From Chryseobacterium indoltheticum (GTDB taxonomy: Bacteria; Bacteroidota; Bacteroidia; Flavobacteriales; Weeksellaceae): a DNA stretch of 64,000 nt. A program made the translations under genes and the position numbers. The notes beneath the pieces are model-generated. The model was not told the DNA's origin, made no database searches, and saw nothing but the letters and a program-made list of their open reading frames with translations. Position 1 is the stretch's first letter. Each line of letters opens with the position of its first letter. Positions 1 through 8,791 of this stretch are shown in pieces. The stretch lies in the NCBI RefSeq assembly GCF_003815915.1, contig NZ_CP033929.1, positions 310,001 to 374,000 on the forward strand. Direction: 5' to 3'.

Positions 1-209
1 CGAATTTTGTTTTTGTTATGCGAAACGACATCTTCATCAGAATATCTCGTATCGGTTTTAGGTTTAAAAATTTCCACATTCTGCCCCGCCATTTCTGCTC
101 TTCTCAGCCTTCGGATCAACTCTTCGGTTTTTCCGGAAAACATTGAGCCACAAATAACTTCCATCCAACCGCTCTGTTTGGAATGATTAATTGTATTTTC
201 TAAAAACAT
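1..209 (-). CDS. tdk: Thymidine kinase, N-terminal part (partial at window edge)
   Basis: The reverse strand from 209 encodes an open frame running off the left edge (69 codons visible). It contains the P-loop [11 protein letters not shown] with the flanking MEVICGS and the [11 protein letters not shown] segment typical of type II (TK1-like) thymidine kinases, which phosphorylate thymidine with ATP in the salvage pathway. The ATG at 209 gives a short extra N-terminus of about 15 residues before the [12 protein letters not shown] core, as is usual in Flavobacteria. The catalytic Glu and the Zn ribbon lie outside the window. It is divergent from the acidic repeat protein at 270; a TAnnTTTG -7 box lies about 30 nt upstream. 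Confidence 0.93.
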   Translation of the reverse strand, partial: MFLENTINHSKQSGWMEVICGSMFSGKTEELIRRLRRAEMAGQNVEIFKPKTDTRYSDEDVVSHNKNKI

Positions 210-238
210 TTGTTAAATTAGCCGTAATATTTTAACAT

Positions 239-246
239 CAAAAGTA
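239..246 (-). promoter_or_regulatory. Putative -7 promoter box for tdk
   Basis: The minus strand reads TACTTTTG, matching the Bacteroidota -7 consensus TAnnTTTG, 30 nt upstream of the tdk ATG. No TTG is found at the expected -33 distance, so this is half of a promoter at best. Confidence 0.35.
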
Positions 247-269
247 AGCAATTTTAATAAGAATCTACG

Positions 270-1691
270 ATGCAGAACATTCAAGATTTAAAGGACAAAA
301 TTTTTTTTGAATCCAGCAGTATCATTGATATTTTGGGTGGAATAAACAATGTTGACGAACTGATTTCGAAACATGATCTCTTGAACGATCTTGTGGAAAA
401 AATTGCTTTTTTAAAATTGTTAGATAAAAATCTGGAGTATTACAGCCGCAATAATTCAAATTTTGCTGATTATCAAAAACAGAAATCTTCTATTTCGAAT
501 TATTTGGTAACCGAAGAAGAAGCAATTTTTAATAATGAATTGAACGAAATTGGAAATGAATCTTTCTCTGAACCCGAAAATAAAGTGGAAGAAGAGGAAG
601 CGATTTTTAATAATCAGTTAAATGAAATTATTGAAAGTGATTACCACGAAAATATAGTAAGTTTTGTGGAAGAAAATCAGCCTGAGGCTGAAGGGAATTT
701 TGTTTCGGACGAAATTTCTGATCATCTTGAAGAAGAAGCTGTTTTCAATAATCAGTTAAATGAAATTGAAGAAGATGAGCCGTCAGAAAATACTGACCAT
801 GTTTTGAGCTTTATTGACGAAGAAAGGATTCTTGAAAATTCTCAGCCGGAAAGTGATGATGATTTCAATGAAGAAACTTATAACGAGAAAACGACAGCGG
901 AAGAAGTTACTTTTAGTGATCAGTTGAATGAAATCAGTGAAGAAGAAAATCTAAATTCTGAAAAAATACCTGCTGAAACTCATATAATTCAGGATATTTT
1001 TGAAACCGAATATAATGAAGATGAAATTTTGGTTGAAGATACTGAAAATGAATATGTTTCAACGTTTAATCATGAGAATGATGAAATCATCAGTGAGAGT
1101 TCAAATGTAGAATCTATTTTAAATGAAATTAAAAAAGATTCTGAAACCTCCGAAGAAGAAGTTGAAACGAAAACAGAGGATTCTAACCGGGGAAAAATCG
1201 TCGATATTGATAAACCACAGTCTGAAATAATATCTGAAACTCCAAAATCAGACGAAAGTTTTGAAAATCTGGAGGCGTATCGTCAGGAAAAGAAAATAAA
1301 GCTTGCCAACATTCGAGGTTTAAAAAACATTCAAACCTTATTTGATGATGATCCTTTGGAAAGAGAAACGCCGCATGAAAAAGTTGAAATTCCGGTGGTA
1401 AAAGAAGACAGGGGAAGTTTAATAAAAACAAATATTCCGACTCAATTTATGGAGGCCGAAAAGCCAAGACCTGAGTTCAGACTTGATCTGAATGACAGAA
1501 TTGCTTTTACCAAAGTACTTTTTAATGGAAGCCAGACTGATCTGAATGCGTCAATTTCTGAGCTCAACAGGTGTAAAAACATCGAAGAAGCAAAAGAATT
1601 TTTAAGTGAACTATATTATGATAAAAATTGGGAAAAAGTAGATGAATATGCCCAAAGACTTTGGGTATTGGTAGAAAATAAATTTTTATAG
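270..1691 (+). CDS. Acidic hypothetical protein with repeated 13-residue motif
   Basis: I do not recognise a named family. The 473-residue product has three parts: a helical N-terminal region (about 1-80), a very acidic, low-complexity middle (about 80-340), and a conserved-looking C-terminal domain (about 400-473, rich in aromatic residues, ending near LWVLVENKFL). The middle carries four copies of a motif close to EEEAIFNNQLNEI at about residues 82-94, 108-120, 154-166 and 210-222. No signal peptide or membrane segment is present, so it is probably cytoplasmic. It sits 7 nt upstream of the next gene and may be co-transcribed with it and rsmI. Similar long acidic proteins occur beside tdk or rsmI in Flavobacteriia (general knowledge, not checked). 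Confidence 0.8.
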   Translation: MQNIQDLKDKIFFESSSIIDILGGINNVDELISKHDLLNDLVEKIAFLKLLDKNLEYYSRNNSNFADYQKQKSSISNYLVTEEEAIFNNELNEIGNESFSEPENKVEEEEAIFNNQLNEIIESDYHENIVSFVEENQPEAEGNFVSDEISDHLEEEAVFNNQLNEIEEDEPSENTDHVLSFIDEERILENSQPESDDDFNEETYNEKTTAEEVTFSDQLNEISEEENLNSEKIPAETHIIQDIFETEYNEDEILVEDTENEYVSTFNHENDEIISESSNVESILNEIKKDSETSEEEVETKTEDSNRGKIVDIDKPQSEIISETPKSDESFENLEAYRQEKKIKLANIRGLKNIQTLFDDDPLERETPHEKVEIPVVKEDRGSLIKTNIPTQFMEAEKPRPEFRLDLNDRIAFTKVLFNGSQTDLNASISELNRCKNIEEAKEFLSELYYDKNWEKVDEYAQRLWVLVENKFL

Positions 1692-1698
1692 AATTTCA

Positions 1699-2274
1699 AT
1701 GAGCAGAAACATTAATGTTTTTGGGAAAAAAATAAAGTCAGATCAACTTGCATTTTACATTATTTGTATCGCGGTTTTATCTATTTATAGTTTTCTTGAA
1801 AAACCTTTTGTTAAAATGAAATATCTGCAAAGTGATATACAATATTTTGAAGATCATTATTTCTGGAAAATTTATCTTACAGTTTTTGCTATTCTTATCA
1901 TTTTTATATTTATTAAAAGTAAAAAAACTAAAGAAGCAATTGGAAGATTAATACTATTTCCTCTATTTTATTTCTTTTTATTTTATGTTTTTCTTAATAA
2001 TTTTATTACAATTAATGCCTTGTATATCAATCAAATAAAATCTGTGGGAAAGGAAAGGTTTGAATATGTAGTATTTAATTATGAAAACCAAATTTCAATC
2101 CGAACAAAAAATAGCAAAGAGTATATTTCTGAGCTTACAGACAGAAAATTTTTTAATCAACTCAAAGAAAAAAGAAAAATAAACCACGTACGGCCTTTGG
2201 ATCAAATAAAGCATGGAGATACAATAAATGTTGTTTATGATAAAGGGTTATTTGGATTCAAATATTTAAATTAA
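1699..2274 (+). CDS. Hypothetical membrane protein (three predicted TM segments)
   Basis: The 191-residue protein is not a family I recognise. Hydrophobic stretches at about residues 16-32, 55-72 and 83-108 look like three membrane helices. The remaining C-terminal 85 residues are polar and basic and may form a soluble domain. The start ATG is 7 nt after the preceding stop, and the last base of its TAA is the first base of the rsmI ATG (overlap TAATG), so translational coupling with rsmI is likely. No function is proposed. Confidence 0.8.
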   Translation: MSRNINVFGKKIKSDQLAFYIICIAVLSIYSFLEKPFVKMKYLQSDIQYFEDHYFWKIYLTVFAILIIFIFIKSKKTKEAIGRLILFPLFYFFLFYVFLNNFITINALYINQIKSVGKERFEYVVFNYENQISIRTKNSKEYISELTDRKFFNQLKEKRKINHVRPLDQIKHGDTINVVYDKGLFGFKYLN

Positions 2275-2951
2275 TGAGCGGTATTTTATATTTTGTTCCG
2301 ACACCGGTCGGAAATCTTGAAGACATGACTTTCAGAGCGATCAAAACGCTGAAGGAAGTAGAGTATATTTTGTGTGAAGATACCCGGACATCGGGAGTTT
2401 TATTGAAGCATTTTGAAATTTCGAAACCTTTGAGATCTTATCACCTTCATAATGAACATCAGGCGACTGAAAAAGTAATTGCAGACCTTAAAAACGGTCA
2501 GAACGTTGCCATTATTACCGACGCAGGAACTCCGGGAATTTCAGATCCCGGTTATTTATTGGCGAAAGCGGGATCAGATCACAATATTGAGATGATTTGC
2601 CTTCCGGGCGCAACCGCTTTGATTCCGGCTTTAGTAGTTTCCGGCTTGCCGAATAATGAGTTTCTTTTTGCAGGTTTTCTTCCTCCGAAAAAAGGAAGAC
2701 AAACAAAACTGAAACAGCTTGCAGAAGAGAAAAAAACAATTGTTTTGTATGAAAGTCCACACAAAATCAACACAACTTTAGAACAGATAAAAGAATTTTT
2801 CGGTGAAGAGACAAGAGCAAGCTTAAGCCGTGAAATTTCGAAAAAATTTGAAGAGACAAAAAGAGGAACAATCAATGAATTAATTGAGTTTTCCAAAAGC
2901 AAAACTTTAAAAGGTGAAATTGTTTTAATCGTTAATAATTCTTTAAAGTAA
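2274..2951 (+). CDS. rsmI: 16S rRNA (cytidine-1402-2'-O)-methyltransferase RsmI
   Basis: RsmI uses S-adenosylmethionine to 2'-O-methylate C1402 of 16S rRNA in the ribosomal P site. The sequence shows the family N-terminus (LYFVPTPVGNLEDMTFRAI), the CEDTRTSGVLL segment, and the SAM-site motif ITDAGTPGISDPGYLL of tetrapyrrole-methylase-fold enzymes. At 225 residues it is shorter than E. coli RsmI (about 286) and lacks the C-terminal extension, which is common in Bacteroidota. Its ATG overlaps the stop of the upstream membrane-protein gene by one base. Confidence 0.95.
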   Translation: MSGILYFVPTPVGNLEDMTFRAIKTLKEVEYILCEDTRTSGVLLKHFEISKPLRSYHLHNEHQATEKVIADLKNGQNVAIITDAGTPGISDPGYLLAKAGSDHNIEMICLPGATALIPALVVSGLPNNEFLFAGFLPPKKGRQTKLKQLAEEKKTIVLYESPHKINTTLEQIKEFFGEETRASLSREISKKFEETKRGTINELIEFSKSKTLKGEIVLIVNNSLK

Positions 2952-2956
2952 TTTCA

Positions 2957-4426
2957 TTGAAAAAAATAGTTTTCATTCTGTTTTCAGGTATTTTTTCAGC
3001 ACAGACCAATCAGTATAAAGAGATATTATTGTCTAAAAAAGTTGGGAAAGAAGTACATTCTTATACCAAAGGTTACGGAATCATTACAGATTCTGACACC
3101 GGATATTCTTCTATTATAGATTCTTTAGGAACTATTTCTTTTAATTATCCTTATAAAAGTGAAATTATTCGGCTGTCCAAAGACAGGTTTATTTTAAAAG
3201 TAAAAGAGGGTGAAGCGAACGGAAAAACAGCTTTAATTGACGGAAATGGAAATCAGTTGATTCCATTAGATAAATTTAAATATAAAACGTGGGAAAATAG
3301 AGAGCGTTTGATTGTTTCAAAAGACGGAAAAGACGGTGTCTACGACTACAACGGGAAACAGATTATTCCGTATCAGGATAAAATAGAATTTGCAAACGAC
3401 AGCAGATTTTTCATTAAAAAAGATAAACTTTGGTTTATTTATAATTTTGACGGTCAACAGGTTTCTGATAGAGAATTCAAGGAAAACTTGAGATTTTACA
3501 AAGGAAAAGTTTATTTAAATACAGGAATTAAAACTGGAGAGGTAATTGATATTGATGGTAAAACAGTGAGCCGGTTTTCGGATCATTATATCGAGGATAT
3601 TAATGGTTTTCCTTTTTTAATTACGAAAAATGTTACAAAAAATAAGTACGGAATTGTAGATGAAAATGAGCAGGTTTTAGCCGAAAATATCTACGATCAG
3701 GCTTTTGTAGGAAGAAACTATATTTATCTTATCAAAGACAATAAAGTAAGTGTTTTTTCTAAAACGGAAAAAAAAGTTTATCCTACCGAATATCATTATG
3801 TAAATCATTTATTCAACGGTATTTTTAAGACACTTAAAGACTCGAAGAATCCTAAAATTGCTGTTATTAAAATTAGCGGGGAAGTTATTTTACCTAAAGA
3901 ATATGACGTTGTAGAAGGTTTTAAAATAAAGGGTGAAGATTACGTTTTTGTAAGCAAGGATAACGAAGAAAGGCTTTTGAATAAGAATTTTGAAAGTGTT
4001 TTGGACGAAGGCTTTCAGATAGAGAAAATCTTTTTAAATAATGTAATTGTAAAAAAAGACGAGGTTTATTATAAGTTTTCACCAAAAGATAAATCTTACA
4101 CGCCCATTAAAAATATTGTTTCTATAAAGCCGTTTCAGTTTTATCCTGCAATGATCTGCAAAAATAAAGAAAACCTGTACGGAATGCTCGACGAAGAAGG
4201 AAACGAAATAGTTCCTTTTATTTATGATGATATCGTAAGTTTTCTTTCGGGAGAAGAAGTTGTTGTACAAAAAGGCGATAAATTCGGCGTAACCAATCTT
4301 AAAAATGAACCTTTGAAAGAGGTGATTTACGATAAATATTCTGCAGATAACAAAAAGCTTATCCTTACGAAAGATAAAGAATCGGAAGTGATTGATTTTA
4401 CTTCTTCAGATGATAAATTGTTTTAG
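2957..4426 (+). CDS. WG-repeat protein, secreted
   Basis: The 489-residue product starts with a short signal peptide (MKKIVFILFSGIFSA, cleavage likely before QT). It then contains serial units of the WG (KWG) repeat type, recognisable by recurring patterns such as GKDGVYDYNGKQIIPY, NKYGIVDENEQVLAENIYD, NLYGMLDEEGNEIVPFIYD and DKFGVTNLKNEPL. WG repeats probably form a beta-propeller-like surface; no catalytic role is known. The start is TTG at 2957, since no in-frame ATG gives a signal peptide. It begins 5 nt after rsmI, so it probably belongs to the same transcript. Confidence 0.85.
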   Translation: MKKIVFILFSGIFSAQTNQYKEILLSKKVGKEVHSYTKGYGIITDSDTGYSSIIDSLGTISFNYPYKSEIIRLSKDRFILKVKEGEANGKTALIDGNGNQLIPLDKFKYKTWENRERLIVSKDGKDGVYDYNGKQIIPYQDKIEFANDSRFFIKKDKLWFIYNFDGQQVSDREFKENLRFYKGKVYLNTGIKTGEVIDIDGKTVSRFSDHYIEDINGFPFLITKNVTKNKYGIVDENEQVLAENIYDQAFVGRNYIYLIKDNKVSVFSKTEKKVYPTEYHYVNHLFNGIFKTLKDSKNPKIAVIKISGEVILPKEYDVVEGFKIKGEDYVFVSKDNEERLLNKNFESVLDEGFQIEKIFLNNVIVKKDEVYYKFSPKDKSYTPIKNIVSIKPFQFYPAMICKNKENLYGMLDEEGNEIVPFIYDDIVSFLSGEEVVVQKGDKFGVTNLKNEPLKEVIYDKYSADNKKLILTKDKESEVIDFTSSDDKLF

Positions 4427-4473
4427 AATACAATTTTGAGTAACTCGTGAATTAATCGCAAAAACAAAATATA

Positions 4474-4481
4474 TATATTTG
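4474..4481 (+). promoter_or_regulatory. Putative -7 promoter box for fabG
   Basis: TATATTTG matches the Bacteroidota -7 consensus TAnnTTTG, 60 nt upstream of the preferred fabG ATG and downstream of the preceding stop. A -33 TTG at 17-19 nt spacing is not present. Confidence 0.4.
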
Positions 4482-4541
4482 CAAACTGAATAACTTTAAA
4501 CCACTCAGGTTATTTGGATGTTTAAAATAAATAATCATTAT

Positions 4542-5285
4542 ATGAAACTATTAGAAGGAAAAGTAGCGCTAATTACCGGAGCTACGAGAGGAATCGGGAA
4601 GGGTATTGCCGAAATTTTTGCTCAGCACGGAGCGAAAGTAGCATTTACATACGCCGGTTCTGTAGAAAAAGCGAAAGAATTGGAAACTGCTTTAAGTTCT
4701 GTAACTCAGATTAAAGGTTATCAGTCTGATGCATCAGATTACGATGCTGCACAGAAATTGGTAGAAGATGTAATGGCTGAGTTTGGTAAAATAGATATCT
4801 TGGTAAACAATGCAGGAATTACCAAAGATAATCTTCTGATGAGAATGTCAAAAGACGATTGGGATACGATTATTAAGGTTAATTTAGATTCGGTATTCAA
4901 CCTTACTAAAGCGGTAATTAAGCCGATGATGAAAGCTAAATCAGGCTCTATTATCAATATGACTTCTGTAGTGGGCGTAAAAGGAAATGCTGGGCAGGCA
5001 AACTATGCTGCTTCAAAAGCTGGAGTTATAGGATTTACAAAATCTGTTGCTTTAGAATTAGGTTCCAGAAACATTCGTTGTAATGCAATTGCACCTGGAT
5101 TTATTGAAACTGAAATGACCGCTGCGCTAGACGAAAAAACCGTACAGGGATGGAGAGAAGGTATTCCTTTGAAAAGAGGAGGACAGCCTGAAGATGTAGC
5201 CAATGCTTGCGTTTTCTTTGGTAGCGAGATGTCTTCTTATATTTCTGGTCAGGTTTTAAACGTTGACGGCGGAATGTTAACTTAA
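4542..5285 (+). CDS. fabG: 3-oxoacyl-[acyl-carrier-protein] reductase FabG
   Basis: FabG reduces 3-oxoacyl-ACP to 3-hydroxyacyl-ACP with NADPH in type II fatty-acid synthesis. The 247-residue protein has the short-chain dehydrogenase motifs in order: TGATRGIGKG (cofactor), the NNAG motif (VNNAGITKDNLLMRM), the catalytic Ser in MTSVVG, and YAASK with Tyr and Lys. It ends in the FabG-typical SGQVLNVDGGM. I chose the ATG at 4542 (MKLLEGKVALITG) over the in-frame ATG at 4518, because the latter adds eight residues absent from the family. A strong bidirectional hairpin follows the stop. Confidence 0.95.
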   Translation: MKLLEGKVALITGATRGIGKGIAEIFAQHGAKVAFTYAGSVEKAKELETALSSVTQIKGYQSDASDYDAAQKLVEDVMAEFGKIDILVNNAGITKDNLLMRMSKDDWDTIIKVNLDSVFNLTKAVIKPMMKAKSGSIINMTSVVGVKGNAGQANYAASKAGVIGFTKSVALELGSRNIRCNAIAPGFIETEMTAALDEKTVQGWREGIPLKRGGQPEDVANACVFFGSEMSSYISGQVLNVDGGMLT

Positions 5286-5306
5286 TAAAGCTTTATTCTA
5301 AAATAT

Positions 5307-5341
5307 AATCCCTTTCATATACTTTATGGAAGGGATTTTTT
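5307..5341. terminator. Bidirectional intrinsic terminator between fabG and the TPR/LuxR gene
   Basis: AATCCCTT (5307-5314) pairs with AAGGGATT (5330-5337), extended by one G-T and one C-G pair, with an 11-nt loop and a T-run on the plus strand. It separates two convergent genes, and the A-rich 5' flank allows function on both strands. Confidence 0.8.
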
Positions 5342-5342
5342 A

Positions 5343-6836
5343 TTATTCGGAATCGATGTAGTTTCGAAGCCATATTTGAAGATCTTTTTCAGGAGACAGA
5401 TTGATCTTCTTCCTAAAATGATAACGGTTGTTTTCTATTGTTTTAATAGCCTTAAAAGTATAATCTGCAATTTCTTTTGTTGTAAACCCCAGATATATAT
5501 AAGCTGCAAAAGTGAGTTCGCTGGGCTTCAGACTTTCATTGAGTTTAAGCATTTTGGACTGAAATTTTGGGTAAACCTCTTGAAATCTAGTATAAAATGA
5601 CGGATTATTATCCTTTGCCAGCTTTATAATTTCTTCGAAAGCCTCGTTTATCTGTTGTTTCAGTTTATGCGTTTCCTGCTCGGTGATTTCTTTTTCTTTA
5701 AGCAGTTTTTGAGCAATTTCAATAGATTTAAGATTCTTAGATTTCGATTTTTTTAGAAGATAAATAATAAATGCGGTGATAAAAATGAGTACAGCAATAA
5801 TGATTAAGGTTGTTCTCTGCATTTTTTCTGCTTCGAGCGTATGCTTTATTTTTTCTTCTTTCATTGCTTCATTTAGTACAAAATCTCTTTCTTTTTTCAT
5901 TCTGTCATCCAATATTTTATTGGTTTTAAGATAGAGATCCTGATAATATTTGGCGTCTGTTACAATTCCCTGAGAAATTTTTAATTCTGCAATTTTTTTG
6001 TACAGTTCACTCAGAATATCTGGAAAATTGTGTTGATCAAAATTCTCTAAAGCCAGATCATAAAAACGTTGAGCTTTAGAATAATCTTTTTGAGCAGTAA
6101 ATAGATTTCCCAAGCCGATTAATGCTTCAATTTTGCAGGGATGTATTTTATTATTAAAATGGCTTAATGATTTCTTATAATAATACTGGGCAGAGTCTGC
6201 TTTCTCTTGATTCAGATAATAATTTCCAAAGCCAAGGCACGAGCAGCCTTTTTGAATATAAGCGTCCTGTACATTGATTTTTTTGATAATGGCATCTTCT
6301 TTTTTCAGAAAGTAATGCATAGAATCCGGTTTATCAATATTCTCATAAATGTAGCTCAAATGAGAATAAACAGTACTTTCTGTAAGAAGATCTGTTGTTG
6401 TTTTGTTGGTCTTTGTTTTTAAGATTTCCAGAGCTTCTCTATAGTTTTTAAATGATAAGGTATAAAGCTCAAGAAGTAAGTAATTTCCTGCCAGTAAAGA
6501 GGAAATATTTGCAGAATGTGTTTTATCAGTTTCTAGATAAGAAGAATATTTTTGCGCTTTTTTTGCATAATCAATGCTCTCTTTAAACTTTGCCTGATCG
6601 TAGTAATAGGAAGCAAGATAAAAATTGCCATAAGATAATCCTTTCTCGTTTTTTGAAGGAGTCGAAAGCTTAAGAAGCTTTTGAGAAGCCTCCAGCATCT
6701 GATCAGATTTTCCTGATCGTTGAATAATACTGATTTGCTTGACTAAAAAATCAATGTCAGACTGATTTTGAGCATGAAAAAAATTACTCAAAAAAATTAA
6801 GGCAAATAAATATTTGTACGAATGGAGATAACCCAT
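5343..6836 (-). CDS. TPR-domain membrane protein with C-terminal LuxR-type HTH
   Basis: The 497-residue protein has a signal peptide (about 1-22, ending FFHAQ), tetratricopeptide-like helical repeats (about 30-300), one membrane helix (about 343-365, TTLIIIAVLIFITAFIIYLL) and a cytoplasmic coiled region. The C-terminal LuxR-like helix-turn-helix contains LTFAAYIYLGFTTKEIADY and KAIKTIENNRYHFRKKI. This is a common Flavobacteriia regulator layout: periplasmic TPRs sense an unknown signal and a cytoplasmic HTH probably binds DNA. The target is unknown. It converges on fabG, sharing the terminator, and the region upstream of its start is gene-poor. Confidence 0.85.
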   Translation of the reverse strand: MGYLHSYKYLFALIFLSNFFHAQNQSDIDFLVKQISIIQRSGKSDQMLEASQKLLKLSTPSKNEKGLSYGNFYLASYYYDQAKFKESIDYAKKAQKYSSYLETDKTHSANISSLLAGNYLLLELYTLSFKNYREALEILKTKTNKTTTDLLTESTVYSHLSYIYENIDKPDSMHYFLKKEDAIIKKINVQDAYIQKGCSCLGFGNYYLNQEKADSAQYYYKKSLSHFNNKIHPCKIEALIGLGNLFTAQKDYSKAQRFYDLALENFDQHNFPDILSELYKKIAELKISQGIVTDAKYYQDLYLKTNKILDDRMKKERDFVLNEAMKEEKIKHTLEAEKMQRTTLIIIAVLIFITAFIIYLLKKSKSKNLKSIEIAQKLLKEKEITEQETHKLKQQINEAFEEIIKLAKDNNPSFYTRFQEVYPKFQSKMLKLNESLKPSELTFAAYIYLGFTTKEIADYTFKAIKTIENNRYHFRKKINLSPEKDLQIWLRNYIDSE

Positions 6837-7355
6837 TGAGATAATTTGGTATTATAAATCATAAAAATCAAAATCATTGCCCAAAAACCTATTATTCATG
6901 GGTGTTACCGTGTTTTTTTGATCCTGTATTTTTACACAATTTTTGTGCCAATGAAACCGGACTCTTGAAATGCTTATTGCGTTGGTGACTTATTTTAAAT
7001 AAATCTACATCTGTATAAATGTGCCATATTTATAGTGAAGAAATAAGAAATAACAGTTCATGGTGTCGATGTTGAGAGATTTATCTAAAAAAAGATTTAA
7101 AAAATATACTTTTAGAAAAAATAAAAAATCTCCGGAATTTCTAAACCCAGTTGTTTAAAAATCTCCAGAGATTAGTTTTCTCCATCATTCGGATTTCAGT
7201 TTTTGAACGGTACAAATAGACGGAAAAGTAAAAAAATAGACAAAATATCTTGCCCTCATTTTGCCCTCTATTTCGATAAAACCTTTTGAATAAAGGTTTT
7301 ATAGGATTTTAAAAATTATTAATACAATCCTAATTTACAAAAGGAGAGCATATAA
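6837..7355. other. Gene-poor 519-bp gap
   Basis: No convincing gene is seen. It holds a 32-codon basic ORF at 7060-7158 (plus), an imperfect inverted repeat AATCTCCGGA / TCCAGAGATT (7127-7136 and 7164-7173), a direct repeat TTGCCCTC (7250-7257 and 7261-7268), and a perfect 11-bp hairpin at 7276-7302. It may contain remnants of a lost gene or a mobile-element junction, but nothing proves this. Confidence 0.5.
7276..7302. repeat. Perfect 11-bp hairpin downstream of guaC
   Basis: ATAAAACCTTT (7276-7286) and its exact complement AAAGGTTTTAT (7292-7302) enclose a 5-nt loop. It lies 54 nt downstream of the guaC stop on the minus strand. It could act as a guaC terminator, but no T-run follows on the minus strand. 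Confidence 0.55.
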
Positions 7356-8396
7356 TTAATCATTATAAACCTGGTTTTCCTGCTCCTGAACCCTAATAAA
7401 AGTCGTTCTTTTAGACAGTTCTTTCAAAGTTGAAGCGCCTACATACGTGCAGGTAGAGCGTACACCACCCAAAATATCTTTCACCGTTTCTATCACTCCA
7501 CCTTTATAGGGAACTTTCACTGTTTTACCTTCCGAGGCTCTGTATTCTGCAACACCACCGGAGTGTTTATCCATTGCTGTCTTTGAACTCATTCCGTAAA
7601 ATAGTTTGAATTTTTTACCGTTTTCTTCAACCATTTCGCCACCACTTTCATCATGACCGGCAAACATTCCGCCAAGCATCACAAAATCTGCTCCGCCACC
7701 AAAAGCTTTCGCTACATCACCCGGAACTTTGCAACCTCCGTCTGCGATAATATGACCCTTCAGGCCATGGGCGGCATCAGAACATTCAATTATTGCCGAT
7801 AACTGCGGATATCCTACCCCGGTTTTTACCCTTGTTGTACATACCGAACCGGGACCGATACCTACTTTTATAATGTCTGCGCCAACCAAAAGAAGTTCTT
7901 CCACCATTTCTCCGGTTACCACATTGCCTGCAATAATTATTTTATCGGGAAAATTGGCTCTTGCTTTCTTCACAAATTGCACAAAATGCTCAGAATATCC
8001 GTTGGCTACATCAATACAGAGAAACTCTATTTTTGGATGGTTTTCGAGAATAGTTTTTATTTTTTCCTCGTCTGCTTTTCCGGTTCCTGTGCTTAAAGCA
8101 ATGTATTGATAAATACTTTCGGACTGATTATGTAAGAAATTGCTCCATTCTTCAACGGTATAATGTTTATGAATCGCAGTAATTATCTTTTCTTTGGACA
8201 GCTCAACGGCCATTTCAAATGTTCCCACCGTATCCATATTAGCTGCGATGATGGGCGTACCTTTCCACTTTTTTTGAGTATGAAGAAAGGTAAACTCGCG
8301 GTTTAAATCTACTTCTGAGCGAGATTTTAAAGTAGAACGTTTTGGTCTGAACATCACGTCTTTAAAACCAAGCTTTATATCATTTTCTATTCGCAT
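7356..8396 (-). CDS. guaC: GMP reductase
   Basis: GuaC converts GMP to IMP with NADPH, releasing ammonia, in purine interconversion. The 346-residue length matches E. coli GuaC (347). The sequence shows [20 protein letters not shown] with the catalytic Cys at residue 186, the phosphate-binding [15 protein letters not shown], and a C-terminal [15 protein letters not shown] flap region. The absence of CBS domains and the near-identical active-site segment separate it from IMP dehydrogenase. It is monocistronic here, with long flanking gaps on both sides. Confidence 0.95.
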   Translation of the reverse strand: MRIENDIKLGFKDVMFRPKRSTLKSRSEVDLNREFTFLHTQKKWKGTPIIAANMDTVGTFEMAVELSKEKIITAIHKHYTVEEWSNFLHNQSESIYQYIALSTGTGKADEEKIKTILENHPKIEFLCIDVANGYSEHFVQFVKKARANFPDKIIIAGNVVTGEMVEELLLVGADIIKVGIGPGSVCTTRVKTGVGYPQLSAIIECSDAAHGLKGHIIADGGCKVPGDVAKAFGGGADFVMLGGMFAGHDESGGEMVEENGKKFKLFYGMSSKTAMDKHSGGVAEYRASEGKTVKVPYKGGVIETVKDILGGVRSTCTYVGASTLKELSKRTTFIRVQEQENQVYND

Positions 8397-8791
8397 AATT
8401 TGGAAATTATTTTAAATAAAATTAGGAAAAAGATTAATAGAAAAGCTTAAAAGAAATGATTTTATAGATTAATTAACTATAAACTTACAGCATTAATAAC
8501 ACATGAATTTCAATAATTAAAACGCACACAATTAATCCTAACATTCCCAATTTTATTTTTGCTATTAAAATATTTAAATCTATGGCAAATTTTAATTTTG
8601 AAACAGTTGTACAAATCTTAACTGATATTAGTTTGAGTTATCAATTAATTGAAAAAGGTGTGAAAAGTATCGTAAAAATAATAAGAATGATTAAAAAAAC
8701 AAAAGTAAAGACATGTAAAACATTTTTTTTAATACAATTATCTGTGAAAATTTGTAGGAAAAGATAATTGAAATGTCCTATTTTTGATTTT
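8397..8791. other. Intergenic region, 395 bp, no supported gene
   Basis: Very AT-rich. A 61-codon plus-strand ORF (8582-8767) reads as low-complexity Ile/Lys-rich sequence with no family signature, and I do not call it a gene. A -7-like box TATTTTTG lies at 8779-8786, directly before the ATG of the Lgt-like gene. Confidence 0.5.

Noticed and set aside
7060..7158. 32-codon basic ORF in the gap upstream of guaC
   Set aside because: Too short to distinguish from chance; no promoter of full consensus precedes it.
7164..7175. Possible operator palindrome ATCTCCAGAGAT
   Set aside because: Short near-palindrome with no second copy near a promoter; kept only as part of the gap description.
8582..8767. 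61-codon plus-strand ORF before the Lgt-like gene
   Set aside because: Low-complexity Ile/Lys-rich sequence with no family features in very AT-rich DNA; likely chance.
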